In this document: piece after piece, positions 5,134 to 9,072 of the stretch
Layout: each line of letters opens with the position of its first letter
Numbering within the stretch: the stretch's first letter is position 1
Source of the DNA: DASQDT01 sp036380435
Lineage (GTDB): Bacteria > Acidobacteriota > Blastocatellia > Pyrinomonadales > Pyrinomonadaceae
Direction: 5' to 3'
Length of the DNA stretch: 9,072 nt
Assembly: GCA_036380435.1 (NCBI GenBank)
Contig: DASVES010000083.1
Coordinates: forward strand, 1-9,072
Notes under the pieces: generated by a model
The model's database searches: none
Told to the model about the DNA's origin: nothing
Seen by the model: the letters and a program-made list of their open reading frames with translations, nothing else
Made by a program: the position numbers and the translations under genes

Positions 5134-5580
5134 TTGGTGGCGGAGCGGGGCAAGCGCACCGGACGCCGGTCATCCGGCATTTTGGGGAGAGACATCAGAC
5201 GCCACGTCAGCACGGGCAAAGCGCATCAGCGCACGTCTTATGTGTAGACTCTTGTCCAGCATCTTACGCGAAAGGGTGGCAGCGCGCATGGGACAAAGCG
5301 ACAATTTTTCGTAGTACAAATGTCCTGGGGATTTACTTAGCGTCGTAGGCGGACGCGGTGAAAGGGCCAGAAGTGGAGTCGGGCAGGCGCGGGTCTTAGA
5401 ATACCGACCTCAGCGTTGACTGAGGCGCTCTGACTCGATGCCCATTCGGGAGTGGAGTTCGATGTGTAGGTGCCCGCCGCCCGAGTGGGTTAACGCCTGA
5501 TCTTCAAAAGCGCGGGCGAGGTGGCCTTAAGGCCGTGAAGTGAGACGCCCGGCGGATGTCGTCCGGGGGCGATTGCGTGC
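5134..5580. other. Non-coding stretch upstream of the PEP-CTERM gene
   Basis: No coding frame I would support on either strand. Small palindromes are present: CCTCAG-CGTTGA-CTGAGG (about 5409-5426) and the 12-base perfect palindrome GGCCTTAAGGCC (5523-5534). The segment 5290-5340 is AT-rich relative to its surroundings and could hold promoter elements. Nothing in it resembles an RNA gene I know. Confidence 0.4.
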
Positions 5581-5610
5581 AAAAAAAGGGCGCCGGTTAC
5601 CTCGGCGCCC
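5581..5610 (-). terminator. Intrinsic terminator with T7 tract
   Basis: On the minus strand GGGCGCCG (5610-5603), a 7-base loop and CGGCGCCC (5595-5588) form a perfect 8-bp stem followed directly by seven T residues (5587-5581). It is a textbook Rho-independent terminator, yet no protein gene ends just before it. It ends either a small non-coding transcript starting between 5611 and 5830, or read-through from the repeat-protein gene whose own hairpin is 370 bases upstream. Confidence 0.8.
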
Positions 5611-5830
5611 GAGACCACAGGAGGAAACTGTGTTGTCGGTTGGATGCGGGAACGCCTCCTCAGGTGCGCCGCCTCGCAAGCCCGTCCAAATGAAAAATTT
5701 TGAAAGGAAATGAAAGCTATTTTCGGCGAATTTTCTTAACCAATATAAACCTAGTCGCAGATGCGCTTGGCTTTGATGCAAAAATCCAACAGCACCCCAA
5801 CATACTGAGTCGAATGGGATGCTCTGGCTC

Positions 5831-5974
5831 AACTATAGCGGTTTGCAGTTGGGTGTAACCGAACCATCGACGGTTTAGAGGCGGGCTATGCCAGCCGTCA
5901 CAACCCTCGAATCTTGAGCCGGCGGGCATCGCCCGCCTCTAAACCGTCGCACTCTACTGCAAACCGCTATAGTT
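5831..5974. mobile_element. MITE-like palindromic element, 144 bp
   Basis: The ends are perfect 19-bp inverted repeats: AACTATAGCGGTTTGCAGT at 5831-5849 and its complement at 5956-5974. Inside them is a second perfect 19-bp inverted pair (5868-5886 with 5931-5949), which continues inward with ATGCC/GGCAT (5888-5892 with 5925-5929) and GCCG/CGGC (5894-5897 with 5920-5923). The whole element can fold into one hairpin with an asymmetric bulge (18 bases on one side, 6 on the other). It encodes no transposase. Termini starting near CTATAG are compatible with TA-targeting IS630/Tc1-type MITEs, but a target duplication is not clear, so the family is inference. Confidence 0.75.
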
Positions 5975-5981
5975 AAATATA

Positions 5982-6016
5982 GAAGGCGGGCAGGACCCAG
6001 AGTCCCGCCCGCCTTC
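5982..6016 (-). terminator. Terminator of the Ig-repeat protein gene
   Basis: GAAGGCGGGC (5982-5991) and GCCCGCCTTC (6007-6016) form a perfect 10-bp stem. It extends inward through a G-U pair and four more pairs (GGAC/GTCC) to a 5-base loop. It lies 57 bases past the stop codon and is followed on the minus strand by the A/T-rich TATATTTAACT. Confidence 0.75.
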
Positions 6017-6073
6017 CGGTTGTAAGGGAGCGTCCTGTGCTGCCACTGACGCCTGCCCCTGGGGAAGTAGTTG

Positions 6074-9072
6074 TTACTTCTTGATCGAGACCCACACCGT
6101 GTGAACGCTGCCGTCCTGAAGGGTGGCTCTCAGCAGCCAGGTGCCCTGGCTGAATCCGCCCTTGGTGTTCAGGTTGAAGTGCCAATCGGTGCCGGTCAGC
6201 CGGAACTGGTTTCCGGTGGTGGCCCCGTCAGTGGGCGTGGCATCAATCGGTGCGTCCGCGTCGGTAGTGTTGGTGTACTTGAGCGCCTGCAGGGTGTGGA
6301 TTCCGGTGGTCACCGCGCTGCCCTGACAACCGACTTCCTTGATTGTGAACTTGACCGGAATCGTGCTGCCCAGTTTGAAAGCCCTGACGGGATCCGCGAA
6401 GCTGCCCCCGTTCCCGGTTTCGACTGAGCCGCCTATGGGCGAGTGGAACCCGATGAAGCAGTAGGCCGTCGTGACCGTCAGCGTGCCGTCGTGGTAGGTG
6501 ATCGTATAGTTCGACAGCCCAGTGCCGACGGCCGCGCTCGCCACAATCGGATAATTACCGACCGTGGCGAGAGTGGCCGCGCCCGCGCTGGTCAGCGTCA
6601 CGCTGTTCACCGAGTCGCCACCGACCAGGCCGACGGAAGTAAATTCCGTCCCGGCGAACGTAACCGTCTGGCCATAGACCTTCGACGGGTTGTTGGCCGT
6701 AATCGCGAGCGCCTTCGACGTGATTTGGAAGGTCTCCGAGTCGGTGCTGCCGAGATGGTTAGCGCTCGCCGCATAGGTTGCGCTGGCCGTCGCGGCGCCG
6801 ACGTTGACGTTGTTCGTGTAGCTGACGGTCAAGGACTGGTTTAGCCCGCCCGCCCCGGTGGCCGACGCCGTGCAAGGCTCGATGGCCGCGCCCGTGTAGG
6901 TGACGCTCGTCGGACAGGTCACGGTCGTCGTCGTCGCCGCCTTGTCGATGGTGAAGTTCTTCGAGTCAGAGCTGCCGAGGTGGTTGGCACTCTCCGCGTA
7001 GCTGGCGCTCGCGGTGGCCGTCCCGGCGTTGGTGTTGTTCGTGTAGGACACCGTCAGCGACTGGTTGAGACCACCGGCGCCCGTCACCGCCGCCGTGCAC
7101 GGCTCGAGGGCCGAACCGGTGTAGGTCGCGCTCGCCGGGCACGTGACGACGGTCGTCGAAGCGGCCTTGTCGATGGTGAAGTTCTCACTGTCGCTGCTGC
7201 CGAGGTAGTTGGCGGTCTCGGCGTAGGTGGCGCTGGCCGTGGCCGTGCCCGCGTTGACGTTGTCGGCGTAGCTGACCGTCAGCGTCTCGTTCAGTCCACC
7301 CGGCCCCGTCACCGCCGCCGAGCAAGGCTCGATGGCCGCACCCGTATAGGTAACATTCGCCGGGCAGGTGTCGGTCGTGGTCGTTGCGGCCTTGTCGATG
7401 GTGAAGTTCTTCGAGTCGGAACTGCCGAGGTAGTTGGCCGACTCGGCATACGTCGCACTGGCCGTAGCGGCGCCGGCGTTCGTGTTGTTCGTGTAGTTGA
7501 CCGCGACCGGCTCGCTCAGATTCGCACCGGTCACCGTAGCGGAGCACGGCTCGAGTGCCGCCCCCGTGTAAGTGACATTCGTCGGGCAGGTCACCACAGT
7601 GGTGGTGGCCGCCTTGTCGATGGTGAAGTTCTTCGAGTCGTTGCTGCCAGTGTGGTTGGCGTCACCGGCGTAAGACGCACTGGCCGTGGCCGTCCCGGCG
7701 TCGGTGTTGTTCGAGTAACTTACTGGAAGCGCTTGATTCAAACCGCCCGCGCCCGTCACGATGGCCGTGCAGGGCTCCTGGGCCGCACCTGTGTAGGTCA
7801 CGTTCGTCGGGCAGGTCACGGCGGTCGTTGACGCGGCCGGATCGATGGTGAAGCTCTCAGAGTCGCTGCTCCCCGTGTGGTTCGCGTCTCCCCCGTAGGA
7901 TGCGCTCGCATTTGCGGTGCCCGCGTTGACGTTATCTGAATAACTCACCGAAAGCGACTGGTTTAGGCCCCCCGCCCCAGTGACCGTGGCGGTACACGGC
8001 TCAAGCGCCGCCCCCGTGTAGGTGACGCTCGTCGGGCAGGTCACCGTCGTGATGGAAGGCGCCTGATCGATATTGAAGTTCTTGCTGTCACTGCTGCCGG
8101 TGTGGTTGGCATCGCCGGCGAATGAAGCGCTCGCCGTCGCCGTGCCCGCGTCCGTGTTGTTCGTGTAGTTGAGCGTCAACGACTGATTGAGGCCGCCCGC
8201 GCCCGTGACCGTGGCCGTGCAGGGCGTCTGCGCCGCGCCCGTGTAGGTGACGTTAGTCGGGCACGTCACAACGGTCGTAGACGAAGCTTGGTCGATAGTG
8301 AAATTCTTCGAGTCGCTGCTTGCCGTGTGGTTGGCGTCGCCGGCATAAGACGCGCTGGCCGAAGCCGTCCCGGCGTCGATGTTGTTCGAGTAGCTCACCG
8401 TCAACGACTGATTCAGCCCGCCAGCGCCTGTGACTACCGCCGAGCAGGGTTCGATGGCCGCGCCCGTGTAAGTGACGTTGGTCGGGCACGTGACGACGGT
8501 CGTCGAAGCGGCCGGATCAATCGTGAAGTTCTCACTATCACTGCTGCCGGTGTGGTTCGCATCACCGGCGTAGGTCGCACTCGCGTTCGCGGTGCCCGCG
8601 TTCGTGTTGTTCGAGTAGCTTACCATCAGCGACTGGTTGAGACCGCCCGCGCCCGTGACCACCGCCGAGCAGGGCGTCTGCGCCGTGCCGTCGTAAGTGA
8701 CGTTGGTCGGGCAGGTGACGACGGTCGTGGACGAAGCCTTGTCAATGGTGAAGTTCTCCGAGTCGCTGCTCCCCGTATGATTCGCGTCGCCGGCGTATGA
8801 AGCACTCGCATTAGCGGCGCCCGCGTCGGTGTTGTTCGTGTAGCTCACGGAAAGCGACTGGTTTAGGCTCCCAGCACCGGCGACTGTCGCCGTACACGGC
8901 TCAAGCGCCGCCCCCGTGTAGGTGACGTTGGTCGGGCAGGTCACCGTCGTGATGGAAGGCGCCTGATCGATGGTGAAGTTCTCACTGTCGCTGCTGCCGG
9001 TGTGGTTCGTATCACCGGCGTACGTGGCACTCGCTCCGGCCGTGCCGGCGTCGGTGTTGTTCGCGTAACTGA
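6074..9072 (-). CDS. Large Ig-like/MBG repeat surface protein (N-terminus beyond the window)
   Basis: An open frame of 998 residues before the TAA at 6074, continuing off the right edge. From the N-terminal side it has one partial and ten full Ig-like repeats of 74-75 residues (9072 to about 6722), each of the form TCPTNVTYTGAALEPC ... GGLNQSLTVSY ... DANHTGSSDS ... NFTID. An MBG-type domain follows (about 6721-6470: ITANNPSKVYGQTVTF ... GTLTV), then a C-terminal domain (about 6463-6077) containing FKLGSTIPVKFTIK, which matches the PxKF-type Ig-like domain found at the ends of secreted proteins, finishing VHTVWVSIKK. No PEP-CTERM, LPXTG or type IX signal is seen at the C-terminus. Each repeat has a conserved Cys pair 14 residues apart that could form a disulfide outside the cytoplasm. 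It is likely an adhesin-like or matrix protein; that role is inference. The true start and signal peptide are outside. Confidence 0.93.
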   Translation of the reverse strand, partial: SYANNTDAGTAGASATYAGDTNHTGSSDSENFTIDQAPSITTVTCPTNVTYTGAALEPCTATVAGAGSLNQSLSVSYTNNTDAGAANASASYAGDANHTGSSDSENFTIDKASSTTVVTCPTNVTYDGTAQTPCSAVVTGAGGLNQSLMVSYSNNTNAGTANASATYAGDANHTGSSDSENFTIDPAASTTVVTCPTNVTYTGAAIEPCSAVVTGAGGLNQSLTVSYSNNIDAGTASASASYAGDANHTASSDSKNFTIDQASSTTVVTCPTNVTYTGAAQTPCTATVTGAGGLNQSLTLNYTNNTDAGTATASASFAGDANHTGSSDSKNFNIDQAPSITTVTCPTSVTYTGAALEPCTATVTGAGGLNQSLSVSYSDNVNAGTANASASYGGDANHTGSSDSESFTIDPAASTTAVTCPTNVTYTGAAQEPCTAIVTGAGGLNQALPVSYSNNTDAGTATASASYAGDANHTGSNDSKNFTIDKAATTTVVTCPTNVTYTGAALEPCSATVTGANLSEPVAVNYTNNTNAGAATASATYAESANYLGSSDSKNFTIDKAATTTTDTCPANVTYTGAAIEPCSAAVTGPGGLNETLTVSYADNVNAGTATASATYAETANYLGSSDSENFTIDKAASTTVVTCPASATYTGSALEPCTAAVTGAGGLNQSLTVSYTNNTNAGTATASASYAESANHLGSSDSKNFTIDKAATTTTVTCPTSVTYTGAAIEPCTASATGAGGLNQSLTVSYTNNVNVGAATASATYAASANHLGSTDSETFQITSKALAITANNPSKVYGQTVTFAGTEFTSVGLVGGDSVNSVTLTSAGAATLATVGNYPIVASAAVGTGLSNYTITYHDGTLTVTTAYCFIGFHSPIGGSVETGNGGSFADPVRAFKLGSTIPVKFTIKEVGCQGSAVTTGIHTLQALKYTNTTDADAPIDATPTDGATTGNQFRLTGTDWHFNLNTKGGFSQGTWLLRATLQDGSVHTVWVSIKK
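6722..9072. repeat. Tandem 225-bp coding repeat array
   Basis: Unit boundaries (the Thr codon before CysPro, minus strand) fall at 8941, 8716, 8491, 8266, 8041, 7816, 7591, 7369, 7144 and 6919. That is exactly 225 bp apart except one 222-bp unit (7591-7370), where GAGGLNQSL is replaced by the shorter GANLSEPV. A partial copy extends from 8942 to the edge. Copies differ by many point changes, so this is not a freshly expanded array throughout. All length changes preserve the reading frame. Confidence 0.95.

Noticed and set aside
5527..5832. Minus-strand 101-codon ORF
   Set aside because: It passes straight through the intrinsic terminator at 5581-5610 and resembles no protein I know.
5717..5929. 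Minus-strand 70-codon ORF
   Set aside because: It begins inside the MITE-like palindrome and looks like chance translation of an inverted repeat, not a transposase fragment.
6980..8800. Long plus-strand ORFs (283 and 170 codons) with internal repeats
   Set aside because: They are periodic only because they are antisense to the 225-bp coding repeats.
6722..9072. CRISPR array
   Set aside because: The 225-bp units are coding, contiguous and diverged along their whole length, with no short conserved repeat alternating with unique spacers.

Overview
The window looks like bacterial chromosome from a high-GC, Gram-negative-type organism. The evidence is a small SRP RNA, a tRNA-Ser, a PEP-CTERM exported protein (a sorting signal restricted to diderm, exosortase-bearing bacteria) and a long secreted Ig-like/MBG repeat protein. 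My best guess at phylum is Acidobacteriota, perhaps Blastocatellia. That rests on general style and is not proven by any marker here. Every supported gene lies on the minus strand, so the window reads right to left in transcription order.

Information-processing block (1-2740). In transcription order it holds tRNA-Ser(GGA) (2653-2739), a heptameric repeat array (2553-2646), an SRP 4.5S RNA gene (about 2436-2533), a very long terminator-like hairpin (2311-2424), a small acyl-carrier-protein-like ORF (2040-2291), a VOC/glyoxalase-fold ORF (1675-2040) whose start overlaps the preceding stop as TGATG, and dnaX (start at 1629, running off the left edge). tRNA-Ser and SRP RNA upstream of dnaX is a neighbourhood I recognise from other bacteria. 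The two small ORFs between SRP RNA and dnaX are the unusual part.

Signalling and junction region (2740-4052). A single-domain response regulator (3066-3500) ends exactly where a broken 3' portion of a second tRNA-Ser (anticodon CGA, about 3000-3068) begins. This looks like a rearrangement or integration scar. A 550-bp stretch without a gene follows.

Exported small protein region (3994-5140). This holds a 72-aa hypothetical protein with a strong Shine-Dalgarno and a 13-bp terminator hairpin, and a 234-aa PEP-CTERM protein with signal peptide, VPEP motif, transmembrane segment and Arg-rich tail.

Non-coding and mobile region (5085-6073). It contains an intrinsic terminator with a T7 tract (5581-5610), a 144-bp palindromic MITE-like element with perfect 19-bp terminal inverted repeats (5831-5974), and a strong hairpin terminator for the next gene (5982-6016).

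Giant repeat protein (6074 to right edge). At least ten complete 74-75-residue Ig-like repeats plus one partial copy are followed by an MBG-type domain and a C-terminal domain with a PxKF-like motif. It is probably a surface or secreted protein. Its N-terminus is outside the window. The repeats split into two subfamilies, show mosaic gene-conversion-like identity between copies four units apart, and are very rich in N-X-S/T sequons.
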